From contig JAVBSL010000020.1 in assembly GCA_031556725.1 (NCBI GenBank), forward strand, positions 1 to 64,000: 64,000 nucleotides of DNA, written 5' to 3'. The translations under genes were made by a program, and so were the position numbers. Of this stretch, positions 34,210 through 43,079 are shown one piece after another (position 1 is the first letter of the stretch; each line of letters starts with the position of its first letter). Source of the DNA: UBA935 sp031556725. Lineage in GTDB: Bacteria > Bacillota > Clostridia > Lachnospirales > Lachnospiraceae. The notes below the pieces were generated by a model. The model worked only from the letters and a program-made list of their open reading frames with translations. It was not told the origin of the DNA and searched no databases.

Positions 34210-35564
34210 ATGAATTATTATTTAAAAAAGCAAAAAGGGTTATTTTTTATGACGGTTTTATTAAGTATTGTTGTATCACTGGGTTCTGTCTTTATTGCTG
34301 TATTGTTGCAAATCATTCTGGATATAGCCGTAAGCGGAGATTCGGGTGGGTTTGGCAAAATATTATTATTTTCATTGTTATATTTTATTCTGCTCGGAAC
34401 ATTTACATTTCTATATTCATTGGCAAGTAAAAAGTTGATTTGTGAAATTATTAAATCTATCCGTAATAAAATATTTGATGGAATTAGCAAACATAGTTAT
34501 GCGGATTTTCAAAAGACAAGTACAGCCGATTGCTTATCCGCACTGACTAACGACGTGAAGATTGTTGAGGATAATTACTTGTTGCCATTGCTGACAGTCA
34601 TTCAATATGGAATTATTTTTGCAGCTTCTGCGGCGGTTACGGTTTACTTTGATTTGATTATCGCGTTATGTGTGTTAGGAGCAATATTGCTTATGCTTGT
34701 GATTCCAGGGCTATTTGGAGCAGCAATTCAAAAAAGACAGGAGCAGTATTCAAACAGTCTGTCGGGGTTAACAGGAAGTTTAAAAGATATATTATCCGGT
34801 TTTGAAGTCATAAAATCTTATGGTATGAGAAACTTAATTCTTTCCCGTTTCAAAAGGAGTAATGAAGAAGCAATAAAGGCAAAGTACTCGGTGGATAAAG
34901 TCATGTCGGTCAACGAAGCAGTATCAACGCTTCTTGGGATTATGGTACAGGTTTCCGCAATATTTTTGTCGGCATATTTTATTATAAAAGGACGTATAAC
35001 GGTGGGGGCTCTGGTAGGAATAATACAAGCAACAGGTATGATGATTCAAAGGAAACGAAATTACTTAAATTATCCGCAATAATTCATCAAGACGTTTACA
35101 TTTTTAACGAAAGTATTTATGACAATATATGTTTGCATTGTGACTATACAGACAGTGAACTTGACAGGGCACTGAAAATTAGTGGAGTATCCGGCTTTAT
35201 TAACAATTTACCCAAAGGTCTGAATACCCTGGTGGTAGAAAACGGTGCCAATCTTTCTGGTGGACAGAAACAACGGATTGCTGTAGCAAGGGCAATCATA
35301 CAGAATAAACCGATTTTGATTTTAGATGAAGGCACATCTGCCATTGATATACAGACGGCTTACGATATAGAGCACAGTTTATTAAACATAGATTACTTGA
35401 CGTTAATAACAATAACACATAATTTGCAAAGTGATAACTTAAAACGATATGACGAAATCATATATATGATTACCGGTATGATAGACGAAATCGGTTCTTA
35501 CGAGGATCTTATTAATAAACAAAGGGGATTTTACAATTTTTCACAGTTAAATAGAAACAAATAA
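34210..35564 (+). pseudogene. ABC exporter (TMD-NBD type) with an internal deletion and frame change
   Basis: The first frame (34210-35082) gives an intact exporter membrane domain with about five helices and ends in a short foreign tail. The second frame is open before 35061 and reads the end of the nucleotide-binding domain: Q-loop IIHQDVYIFNESI, signature LSGGQKQR, Walker B ILILDEGTS and the H-loop TITHN. The junction is near 35040. Missing are the last membrane helix and the whole Walker A region, so the product cannot bind ATP. The gene was once a type IV (MsbA/LmrA-like) drug or peptide exporter controlled by the adjacent TetR. The remaining halves are well conserved, so the loss is fairly recent. 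Confidence 0.85.
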
Positions 35565-35773
35565 GCAGCGTTTACAACACACAGCTATATCTGAGCAATG
35601 ATTGTACGACTTTCTATAAAAATGGCAAAAAACAGTTTCAGCCTAACATATGTGGACTTGAACTATTGGCTATGCTACAATGATTAAGGTTATTTTATTT
35701 GGCGGATGCGACTGGCTCGAGCTTGACATACAAGATGTCCTGTTTTGTGACTAAAGAAAGAAGGAGTGAATAA

Positions 35774-36865
35774 ATGAGCATAAATCACGGCGGACCAATA
35801 ACCCTGAAACCGATTAATGAAATAGCGGAATACATAAAGAACATGATACCGGCTAATATACCCGAAACTTATACGTTGAAAGCCAGGTTTGCGAATGTCG
35901 CCGATGAAGAAAATATACGAAAGGGCGTTGCTGCCTTCCGGGATTTCTTATATTTATTTTGTGACCGCTTAATTTCAGAAGGAGACTTATATTTTAAGCT
36001 GCCACAAAATCCGAAGAGCAACAAGGATTATCCGTTTTTATATAATATTGCAGACTTGTTGGCGGACATCGGATATTATGGTCATCTGGCTAAAAACGGC
36101 GATTCCATATTGATAACGGAATTACCGTCATTTACGGCCACGGTTGATGAGAACGGAAAGAGAAAGCTGCCTAAAAACTCGGCTGCTAAGTTAAAGGAAT
36201 GTGTACACTTTTTAACTCTCTGCGGTTTTGTTTTTACCGGTAATAATGCAGAAGTATCATATCCGGAGGCCCCTCTTTTGATGACGGGGTTAAAAGCTTT
36301 GGCGATTGCCGATATGGAGCTGCGGGTAAAAAGGTATATAAGCGACAAAAATCACGATAATCTTTTACGGTGTGATTACCGGTTAATAAAAGCGGAAGAT
36401 ACCGATGCACTTGATGTTTTGAAAGATTTTGTACATCTGTTACCGGAAGAGGTGCAAAAATTTGCCATGGAAATACATCAACGCTATACAGATATGGGAA
36501 TGACTTGCGTACCGATGATATCAACATTTGAAGTACATTTTGCTTATTCCGATATCAAGAACAGCAAACGGGTCTTATCCCTAAAGGATATGTATCAGCT
36601 AAGAGCATGGGAGCTTGCGTTATCTACAAAATATGGATATTGTTTAGTTGTAAGAGCCAAAAGAACAGATAAATATGCGGATGTGATTGAACAATTCCCG
36701 CTATCACTGCAGGAAAAAATCGCAAGAGGATATGGCTGCGACCGGAAGCGTAACGAACCCTGTCAGGGTGGCTGCCAGGGAGTGCGCATATCCTTGGATG
36801 ACTCAATACTGGATATCAGTGGGGACATTTTAATTTGGCTTGATAATGAGGTGTCATATTTATGA
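35774..36865 (+). CDS. Hypothetical protein (363 aa) with a C-terminal cysteine cluster
   Basis: RBS AAGAAGGAG before the ATG. No signal peptide or membrane helix; mixed alpha/beta composition. Near the C-terminus (about 330-345) is CDRKRNEPCQGGCQG, three cysteines spaced C-x7-C-x3-C that might bind a metal or form disulfides. An internal segment VHFLTLCGFVFTG may be a buried strand. I do not recognise a family. It is translationally coupled (ATGA) to the next gene, a predicted secreted or membrane-anchored protein, so the two probably act together. Confidence 0.7.
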   Translation: MSINHGGPITLKPINEIAEYIKNMIPANIPETYTLKARFANVADEENIRKGVAAFRDFLYLFCDRLISEGDLYFKLPQNPKSNKDYPFLYNIADLLADIGYYGHLAKNGDSILITELPSFTATVDENGKRKLPKNSAAKLKECVHFLTLCGFVFTGNNAEVSYPEAPLLMTGLKALAIADMELRVKRYISDKNHDNLLRCDYRLIKAEDTDALDVLKDFVHLLPEEVQKFAMEIHQRYTDMGMTCVPMISTFEVHFAYSDIKNSKRVLSLKDMYQLRAWELALSTKYGYCLVVRAKRTDKYADVIEQFPLSLQEKIARGYGCDRKRNEPCQGGCQGVRISLDDSILDISGDILIWLDNEVSYL

Positions 36866-37800
36866 AAAAAGCAATAAGGGCGGCAGTCCAGGGATTAATA
36901 CTCATAATATTCGTATTAAGTAATGATATTACGGCTTATGCTAATGGAGGCGGGGCCCATATTGTTAATGGAGATGTTACGTATTTGATGCCGGTGAAAC
37001 ATTCTGATATAGAGATCACATCTGAACAGCTCTTTTATAAGCTAAATGACTTTACCGGTGAAACCATGTTTGCCGATGTTACCGCAAAATATGAAATGCA
37101 TAACACAAGTCAAGAAAGTTCAGGAGCTTTGGTTGCATTTGTATCTAATAATGCGGTAGGTTCTTTGGAGATACTCTTTCAAGGAGAACCCGTTGAGATA
37201 ATCAGGAGTGGAGCTTTTGATAGCAATAGATACCCTAATAGTAATGATTCCAAGAACCACTGGGGTGATTTTGGTGTATGGGAATCATCTTATGAAGAAA
37301 TAATGTTTGTGTTCGGTACGGGTACTATTTCGGAAGACTATGACCAATTTCGATTTATTGCAAACACTATTGAAGTTACTCTTTTTGAAATAGACTTTGA
37401 ACCAAATGAAGTCTGTGAATTGACTGTTTCCTATACGGAAAAGGCGACTTTTGTATCTGATGCCAGTTATTTCTTAAGTCCCGGCACGGACCCACGTTTT
37501 TATTTTTATTATCTGCTTGAACCTGCGCAGTATTGGAAGGATTTTAGAGATTTAACGATTACTGTTGAAATGCCCAAAGGGCTCAAAACAGAATTTTCTT
37601 TGGACGGCTTTTCTTTAAATAAAAAAAGTAATACATATTCCGCTCATTTTGAAAGTTTACCTGATAAAAATCTGCAAATTGTTGTAAGGGCATCTTTGAG
37701 TAGATATCTATTTACTGTTTTTGCTTTAGTGGCTTTGTTTATAGCACTTATTGTATTGTTAAAGAAGGTGCTTTTTATTCCGATCAAAGAGGAAAATTAG
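36862..37800 (+). CDS. Membrane-anchored extracytoplasmic protein of unknown function
   Basis: 312 residues: signal peptide (1-28, ends near AYANGG), an extracellular beta-rich domain (30-275), one C-terminal helix (about 282-303) and a short basic tail. The domain opens with MPVKHSDIEITSEQL and has several DUF4424-like features (a strand pattern with TA.YE..N), but I cannot assign it firmly. It overlaps the preceding gene by 4 bp. Faces the DUF3021 gene; the two stops are only 5 bp apart, without an evident terminator. Confidence 0.7.
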   Translation: MKKAIRAAVQGLILIIFVLSNDITAYANGGGAHIVNGDVTYLMPVKHSDIEITSEQLFYKLNDFTGETMFADVTAKYEMHNTSQESSGALVAFVSNNAVGSLEILFQGEPVEIIRSGAFDSNRYPNSNDSKNHWGDFGVWESSYEEIMFVFGTGTISEDYDQFRFIANTIEVTLFEIDFEPNEVCELTVSYTEKATFVSDASYFLSPGTDPRFYFYYLLEPAQYWKDFRDLTITVEMPKGLKTEFSLDGFSLNKKSNTYSAHFESLPDKNLQIVVRASLSRYLFTVFALVALFIALIVLLKKVLFIPIKEEN

Positions 37801-37805
37801 TAAAA

Positions 37806-38228
37806 TTATTGTTCTCTTATTTTGCGAATCTCCTGTAAGATGGCGTTACTGTCTTTAGCTGCTTTAAATGTCGCAATGTAATAAGCCGCCGCACCGATTA
37901 TATAAGGTATCGTAAATGACCGGATTGCATCTCGGTAAGCAGTGGGAGAGAGATCTCCGAAAAATCCGCTGATCCATATGGTCAGCAATATTAACCCCTG
38001 AGCAATGATATATTGAATCAGCATCACCAGCAAAGGCGGTAGCTTATGAAACAGCGGATAACAATATAAGGTAATCGTAGCAATTGCTGTCCAGGCAAAC
38101 ATCATTAATAAGTTGATATAAAAGTCATAATCTCCCGACCAGGAAGCATTAATATATCCTCCTATTAAGGACAAAAACGTATAAAAAACGCAAATGACTA
38201 AAAATATTTCTCCAATCTTTTTCTTCAT
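37806..38228 (-). CDS. DUF3021 membrane protein
   Basis: 140 residues with four membrane helices and a short charged C-terminal helix (ILQEIRKIREQ). DUF3021 proteins nearly always follow a small LytTR DNA-binding protein, and do so here with a 4-bp overlap. The membrane protein is thought to restrain the LytTR protein; this is family knowledge, not seen directly. Confidence 0.9.
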   Translation of the reverse strand: MKKKIGEIFLVICVFYTFLSLIGGYINASWSGDYDFYINLLMMFAWTAIATITLYCYPLFHKLPPLLVMLIQYIIAQGLILLTIWISGFFGDLSPTAYRDAIRSFTIPYIIGAAAYYIATFKAAKDSNAILQEIRKIREQ

Positions 38229-38680
38229 GACAAGGCCCTCCTTAATGACTTCAGGGAATTGTGAAATCCTTCCCGGTAACTTCGGTTGATCACCAGATTT
38301 TCATCATTTTCCAAAACAGCAATAATCCTCATTCCCGCCGTGGGTTTGATCAGTTTGATCTTATGCAGATTTACGATTTGGGATTTGTTGATGCGGACAA
38401 AATTCCACTTTTCAAGTTTTTGCTCTGCTTCATTTAAAGTCAGGGCGATGCTGTATGTTTCTTTTTCCAGACAGGCAAAGATATGCCGGTCCACCGCATC
38501 CAGATAGTAAATATTATGTACCGGAAGCAGGACAGTTTCATCCTGCTCCCGGCCTTCAATATGGGGAACATCTTTTTGCATAATGTCCAGTACATGCTCC
38601 AGATCGGCAGTCATCTGGTGGTAATAAAAATCCGCATGTTCCTCTTGATTTTGTTTGATTTGAAATAGATTAAGCTTCAT
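38225..38680 (-). CDS. LytTR-domain DNA-binding regulator
   Basis: 151 residues, an N-terminal helical arm (1-45) and a LytTR domain (50-150) with NIYYLDAVDRHIFA and WNFVRINKSQIVNL, ending SYREGFHNSLKSL. No receiver domain. Pairs with the DUF3021 gene in a coupled unit. Such pairs often control adjacent ABC or membrane genes and themselves; the CPBP-like gene 23 bp upstream is on the same strand and probably in the same transcript. Confidence 0.93.
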   Translation of the reverse strand: MKLNLFQIKQNQEEHADFYYHQMTADLEHVLDIMQKDVPHIEGREQDETVLLPVHNIYYLDAVDRHIFACLEKETYSIALTLNEAEQKLEKWNFVRINKSQIVNLHKIKLIKPTAGMRIIAVLENDENLVINRSYREGFHNSLKSLRRALS

Positions 38681-38702
38681 CCTTATACTTTTCCTCTAAA
38701 TT

Positions 38703-39395
38703 CTAATAGGCATTCCATAAGAAGATAAATACGAATACGCAGCCCCAGGCATTACCGGTATATTTACGTGCCATCAGCATTCCGTAAACAATGATCAGGA
38801 CGGTTATCATTTCGATGATATCTTTAGGATTAACACCGATTGCTCCGTGAATCAATATACACATAACCGCACAGATGACGGCACCCCAGTCCAGCCACCA
38901 ATGTTTTGACGGGCAACAGATATTTATTTTATCTGCAATTACCACATAGTTAAATCCTTCAAAAAATCCCCACGCGATTACCACGAATAAAAAGCTGAAG
39001 ACAGATTCGGGAAAGGATGCCTGAAATATTTCCGCAGTAATATTCACTCTGTGGAAGGGTAAATAGCGGTGAAATTCTCCGGTGACTATTGTAAAGATCA
39101 GATTTGGCATAAACGCTGCCACCGAAAGCAGAATGGACAGCAATGCTTTTTCCTTATGTAATCCGTAATCGCGAAACCTTTCTTTACGCAAAAAGCATAC
39201 CACACTGATGCCTGCTCCGGCAACTCCGAATTGGACTAATGCGATACAAATGGTACGAAGCAACAAGGGGGCCGAACCTTCCATGATAAAAGAATTGATT
39301 TTAGAGCCCAAAGCCATATAAGTACCCAAAACCAAAAAGGTGACAATGATGATAATCCATAAATCCACAGACGCTTTCTTCTTATTTTCCAACAT
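38703..39395 (-). CDS. CPBP-like (Abi family) intramembrane protein
   Basis: 230 residues with six to seven membrane helices. The start at 39395 has CGGAGG 6 bases before it; the longer frame to 39458 is a poor N-terminus. The CPBP pattern is partial: an EGFNY segment stands where EExxxR is expected and CILIHGAIG supplies a histidine. Catalytic function as a CAAX-type protease is therefore uncertain. It is divergent from the YxlEFG-like ABC genes, sharing the 39396-39665 spacer, and lies before the LytTR/DUF3021 pair. Immunity to bacteriocins is a common role of relatives. Confidence 0.6.
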   Translation of the reverse strand: MLENKKKASVDLWIIIIVTFLVLGTYMALGSKINSFIMEGSAPLLLRTICIALVQFGVAGAGISVVCFLRKERFRDYGLHKEKALLSILLSVAAFMPNLIFTIVTGEFHRYLPFHRVNITAEIFQASFPESVFSFLFVVIAWGFFEGFNYVVIADKINICCPSKHWWLDWGAVICAVMCILIHGAIGVNPKDIIEMITVLIIVYGMLMARKYTGNAWGCVFVFIFLWNAY

Positions 39396-39548
39396 AATAT
39401 TACCTCCGTTTTTTTTGATATTTGGAGTATAGCAGGAAAAAGGACGCTTTGCAGCCAAATATGCACAGGTTGCGAAATTCCGGTTTGAGTTGCAATTTTG
39501 TAAGGGATGTAATCTCTTGCCAAATGACTTCGGTTGGTAATATTTTTA

Positions 39549-39603
39549 TTGACAATCGAAAACGGAAAAGATATAATAATGATATCAAAGTGATATCATT
39601 ATT
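39549..39603 (+). promoter_or_regulatory. Consensus promoter with a 13-bp perfect inverted repeat
   Basis: TTGACA (39549-39554), exactly 17 bp, TATAAT (39572-39577). The palindrome AATAATGATATCA / TGATATCATTATT (39575-39587 and 39591-39603, 3-base spacer) overlaps the -10 and start. A repressor must hold this very strong promoter; no candidate gene is directly adjacent. Confidence 0.85.
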
Positions 39604-39665
39604 GCTTTTGGTAGGATAGAGAGATTTATAGATATTACAGAAATTGAAAGGAAGAGGACAAATAA

Positions 39666-39863
39666 ATGAATATTTCTGCTTTATTACCAATTATTATACC
39701 GCTTGCGATTATTCAATTTACTTTGATGATCGTGTCGCTTGTGCACATCCTAAGGCATCCAAATTACCGTACCGGCAATCGTGCCATGTGGATTGTTATT
39801 GTACTCTGTGTGAATATGATAGGGCCGATTTTATACTTTGCCATCGGCCGGGGTGAGGAATAA
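39666..39863 (+). CDS. PLDc_N-domain two-helix membrane protein (YxlE-like)
   Basis: 65 residues: helix 1 (5-27), a short loop RHPNYRTGNRAMW, helix 2 (40-58), ending YFAIGRGEE. The P....G.R..W....N..G...Y...G.. pattern is the PLDc_N family. Its stop overlaps the ATPase start (TAATG). In Bacillus subtilis the same gene order, yxlE-yxlF-yxlG, encodes a small protein with an ABC transporter linked to toxin immunity. Confidence 0.85.
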   Translation: MNISALLPIIIPLAIIQFTLMIVSLVHILRHPNYRTGNRAMWIVIVLCVNMIGPILYFAIGRGEE

Positions 39864-40777
39864 TGGATATTTTAAACGTATCAAGCCTGACGAAAGCATT
39901 CGGCTCCCAGACAGTGATTGATGACTTGAGTTTTTCTGTACAAGAGCACTCTATATTTGGTTTCCTTGGCCAAAACGGCGCAGGTAAAACAACCACCATG
40001 AAGATGATCCTTGGGCTTCTCAAGCCGGACCAGGGCAATATTACCGTATGCGGCGAAAAGGTCACATATGGCCAGACAAAGACCAACAGACACATCGGAT
40101 ATCTTTGCGATGTGCCTGAATTTTACGGATATATGAAACCCATGGAGTATCTGAAACTATGCGGAGATATTACCGGCATGTCTGCCAGCCGGATTAAGAG
40201 CCGCGGTGAAGAACTGCTTGGTCTTGTGGGGTTATCCGGAGCAAATAAGCGGATTGGCGGGTTCTCCAGGGGAATGAAACAGCGGCTGGGAATCGCACAG
40301 GCATTGCTTAATGAACCGAAACTGCTCATTTGCGATGAACCGACGTCTGCACTTGATCCAATCGGCCGAAAAGAAATTCTGGATATCCTGGGTAAGGTAA
40401 GAGGCGAGACAACCGTCATTTTTTCCACCCATATTTTATCCGATGTGGAACGTATTTGCGATAGCATTGCGGTACTGCATAAGGGAAAGATTTTATTAAC
40501 AGGAGAGATGGAAGCCATCAAAGCAGAGCATAAAAGTGACAGCATATTGGTTGAATTAGAAACACCTGATGACCTTCAAAGATTTAAGGCGGCACCTGAA
40601 CTTTCAGAATATCAAGAGCGTGAATACAGTGAAAATACGATTATTATTCATACCGCCAACTTGAAAAGGGCAGAAGCGGATATCCTTTCGATCCTCTATC
40701 ATCAGCAGATTCTGCCAACGCGGCTGGCAATTCTTGAGCCAACTCTTGAAACTTTATTTATGGAGGTGGTTCAATGA
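39863..40777 (+). CDS. ABC transporter ATPase (YxlF/BcrA-like)
   Basis: 304 residues. Walker A GQNGAGKTT (36-44), signature FSRGMKQRLG, Walker B LLICDEPTSALD, H-loop FSTHI, then a C-terminal extension of about 85 residues typical of BcrA/NatA-type exporters. Overlaps both neighbours. Works with the ABC-2 permease that follows; likely exports or removes an antimicrobial from the membrane. Confidence 0.95.
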   Translation: MDILNVSSLTKAFGSQTVIDDLSFSVQEHSIFGFLGQNGAGKTTTMKMILGLLKPDQGNITVCGEKVTYGQTKTNRHIGYLCDVPEFYGYMKPMEYLKLCGDITGMSASRIKSRGEELLGLVGLSGANKRIGGFSRGMKQRLGIAQALLNEPKLLICDEPTSALDPIGRKEILDILGKVRGETTVIFSTHILSDVERICDSIAVLHKGKILLTGEMEAIKAEHKSDSILVELETPDDLQRFKAAPELSEYQEREYSENTIIIHTANLKRAEADILSILYHQQILPTRLAILEPTLETLFMEVVQ

Positions 40778-41538
40778 AAGCCTTTATTGCATTTACCAAA
40801 AAAGAATTTTTGGAGATAACGCGGACTTATAAGCTGCTTGTTTTAGTTGCCGTATTTTTAATGCTGGGAATGATGGGACCGCTGGCAGCGAAATTCACAC
40901 CCGAAATCATGAAGGCAGCTATGCCGGTGGGCATGAATATTGTAACGGCAACACCGGTTATTACGGATTCATGGGCCCAGTTTTTTAAGAATATCAGTCA
41001 GATAGGTCTGTTGATAATTGTCATCATCTTTAGCGGCACCATGTCAAATGAACTCTCCCGGGGAACACTGATCAACATGCTGACCAAAGGGCTTTCCCGC
41101 GTCAATGTGCTGCTTGCCAAGCTGACCATGATGGTTTGTGTCTGGACCTTGCTGCTTATGTGCAGTTTTTGCGTTTCCTATGCGTATACCGCTTATTATT
41201 GGCCCGGTCGGGTGGTTGCCCATCTGGGGTTCGCAGTATTCTGTCTGTGGCTGTTTGGGGTGCTTCTTTTAGCGGTTATATTGCTTGGCAGTACATTGTT
41301 TAAAAATGGGTATGGCGGCCTTCTTGTTATCGTTTGTTTTGTGGGCGGGTTGTTGCTTCTTAACATTTCATCTAAGATAGCACCGTACAATCCCTTGTAT
41401 CTGGCTTCCGGTGGTTTGGCATATATTAAGGGGACGGTTTCAGCCGCCGATTTTCAAGGCCCAATTATAATCAGTATTTTGCTTTTGGCCGCCTTTGTGA
41501 CCGGTGCGGTGATAGTTTTTAATAAAAAGCAGGTTTAA
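40774..41538 (+). CDS. ABC-2-type permease (YxlG-like)
   Basis: 254 residues with six helices, starting KKEFLEITRTYKLL as ABC-2 permeases do. Overlaps the ATPase by 4 bp. Contains an SNELSRGTLINMLTK segment between helices 2 and 3, the usual coupling helix. Third gene of the YxlEFG-like unit; followed after 34 bp by a hydrolase lipoprotein not present in the Bacillus unit. Confidence 0.93.
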   Translation: MKAFIAFTKKEFLEITRTYKLLVLVAVFLMLGMMGPLAAKFTPEIMKAAMPVGMNIVTATPVITDSWAQFFKNISQIGLLIIVIIFSGTMSNELSRGTLINMLTKGLSRVNVLLAKLTMMVCVWTLLLMCSFCVSYAYTAYYWPGRVVAHLGFAVFCLWLFGVLLLAVILLGSTLFKNGYGGLLVIVCFVGGLLLLNISSKIAPYNPLYLASGGLAYIKGTVSAADFQGPIIISILLLAAFVTGAVIVFNKKQV

Positions 41539-41572
41539 TACAGTTCTAAAGAATTGCCATTGGAGGAAAGCC

Positions 41573-42580
41573 ATGAAAAGGTTATACATTGTGTTGCTGG
41601 TCATTTTTTCGGTTATTTTTACCGGATGCTCCGGCGCAATTGGTTCTTATACAATTGAAAACGGAATTTATGAGATGAAAGAAGAGAGTGTTATCATTGG
41701 AAAGGGAACCCGATTTCCGCTGGATGGTATCTTAACAATGCCCCAGACGGATGAGAAAGTTCCGGCTGTTTTGCTTGTGCATGGTTCGGGTGCTCATGAT
41801 CTGGATGAGACGATCGGTCCCAATAAGCCATTTTTGGATATAGCGGACTATCTTGCTTCCCAGGGCATTGCTGTTTTGCGCTATAATAAGCGAACGTTTA
41901 CCTATGGAAAAGAGATGATGAAACATCCCGAAGACATAACAGTGGAAGAGGAAGTGATTCAAGATGCCATTATGGCAGCCGATATTTTGAAAAATGATCC
42001 GCGAATTGATTCCGGCAGGATTATTATTGTTGGCCACAGTCTTGGTGCGATGCTTGCCCCGAGAATTGATACGGAGGGGGGAAACTTTGCCGGAATGGTA
42101 TTTTTAGGTGGTTCGCCAAGAACCCTGCGGGAGATCAGTTTTGATCAAAATATCGCATCTATAAGTACATTGACAGGTCAACAGATGGAAGAAGCTCAGG
42201 AACAGTTTGAGGAGTATGCCGCAACCCTGAACAGTTTGGCAACGATGCCGGATGAAATGGCAAAAGAGATTGAGATAGCCAATATCCGGGGTTACTATTT
42301 AAAGGAATTGGATGCACGCCCGGCAAGCGATTATTTAAAGGACTGCACCAAACCATTATTGATCATGCAGGGAGAAAAGGATATATCGGTTTCTGTGGAA
42401 CATGACTTTAACCTTTATAAACAGATTCTTGGGGAAAAGCCAGAGGTTACATTCAAATACTATCCCAATCTGAATCACCTGTTCATGAAGTCGGAGACCG
42501 GTACAGTTGCCGATTACAGTATGGCCGGATATGTGGATCAAACAGCAATGGAAGATATTGCTGAATGGATACTGAAATAA
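41573..42580 (+). CDS. Alpha/beta-hydrolase lipoprotein, cassette 1
   Basis: 335 residues, lipobox FTGC (C19), then an alpha/beta hydrolase with oxyanion HGSGAHD, nucleophile elbow GHSLGA and the last-helix histidine in NLNHLF; a catalytic aspartate is likely in MQGEKDISV. Paralogue of the hydrolase at 44564, which also follows an ABC-2 transporter. RBS GGAGGAAAG. The stop lies just before the next promoter (42592). Possible role: cleaving an ester or peptide substrate of the transporter outside the cell. Substrate unknown. Confidence 0.9.
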   Translation: MKRLYIVLLVIFSVIFTGCSGAIGSYTIENGIYEMKEESVIIGKGTRFPLDGILTMPQTDEKVPAVLLVHGSGAHDLDETIGPNKPFLDIADYLASQGIAVLRYNKRTFTYGKEMMKHPEDITVEEEVIQDAIMAADILKNDPRIDSGRIIIVGHSLGAMLAPRIDTEGGNFAGMVFLGGSPRTLREISFDQNIASISTLTGQQMEEAQEQFEEYAATLNSLATMPDEMAKEIEIANIRGYYLKELDARPASDYLKDCTKPLLIMQGEKDISVSVEHDFNLYKQILGEKPEVTFKYYPNLNHLFMKSETGTVADYSMAGYVDQTAMEDIAEWILK

Positions 42581-42591
42581 AAAATAATATC

Positions 42592-42655
42592 TTGACAGGG
42601 AATGTGACCCAGTGTATAGTGTGTATGTAGAGTATGCACACTATACACTGGGTCA
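42592..42655 (+). promoter_or_regulatory. Promoter and 19-bp perfect inverted repeat operator of the GntR/ABC operon
   Basis: TTGACA (42592-42597), 17 bp, TATAGT (42615-42620). Two perfect 19-base arms (42605-42623 and 42637-42655) share TGACCCAGTGTATAGTG as their core; spacer 13 bases. The left arm covers the -10, so a bound YtrA-type dimer pair would block initiation. The arms are also able to form a long hairpin in the mRNA. Confidence 0.9.
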
Positions 42656-42692
42656 TTATTTATAGATTTATTTGCCCAGAAAGGAAATAATA

Positions 42693-43079
42693 ATGGATAT
42701 AATAATCATCAACTCATCAGAGGCTCCTATTTATCAACAGATTATGAAACAGATCAAAGCCGCAATTCTTTCCGGTGAACTTAAAGAGGGGGACTTGCTT
42801 CCATCCGTAAGGGGGTTGGCAAAGGATTTGAATGTCAGTTTAATCACTACACGAAAAGCCTATGACCTGTTGGAGGCGGAAGGATTTACGGTCAGTATAG
42901 CCGGAAAGGGATCCTTTGTTGCACCCAAAAATCTGGAACTTTTGCGTGAAAATAAGCTGGCGGAGATCGAGCGGATGCTGGAAGACGTATTGTCACAGGC
43001 TAAACTGATCGATCTTGATAAAGAAGCGGTAAAAGCGATGATTGATGAACTGACAAGGGAGGAAAGAGAAGAGGAATGA
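42693..43079 (+). CDS. GntR-family repressor, YtrA subfamily
   Basis: 128 residues from the ATG after AAAGGA (an upstream in-frame ATG at 42672 has no RBS). GntR winged helix (10-75) with PIYQQIMKQIK, GDLLPSVRGLAKDLNVS and GKGSFV, then a short C-terminal helix pair. YtrA proteins are about this long and are encoded with the ABC transporter they repress. Overlaps the ATPase start by 4 bp and faces a 19-bp operator. Cell-wall-active antibiotics often induce such operons. Confidence 0.93.
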   Translation: MDIIIINSSEAPIYQQIMKQIKAAILSGELKEGDLLPSVRGLAKDLNVSLITTRKAYDLLEAEGFTVSIAGKGSFVAPKNLELLRENKLAEIERMLEDVLSQAKLIDLDKEAVKAMIDELTREEREEE

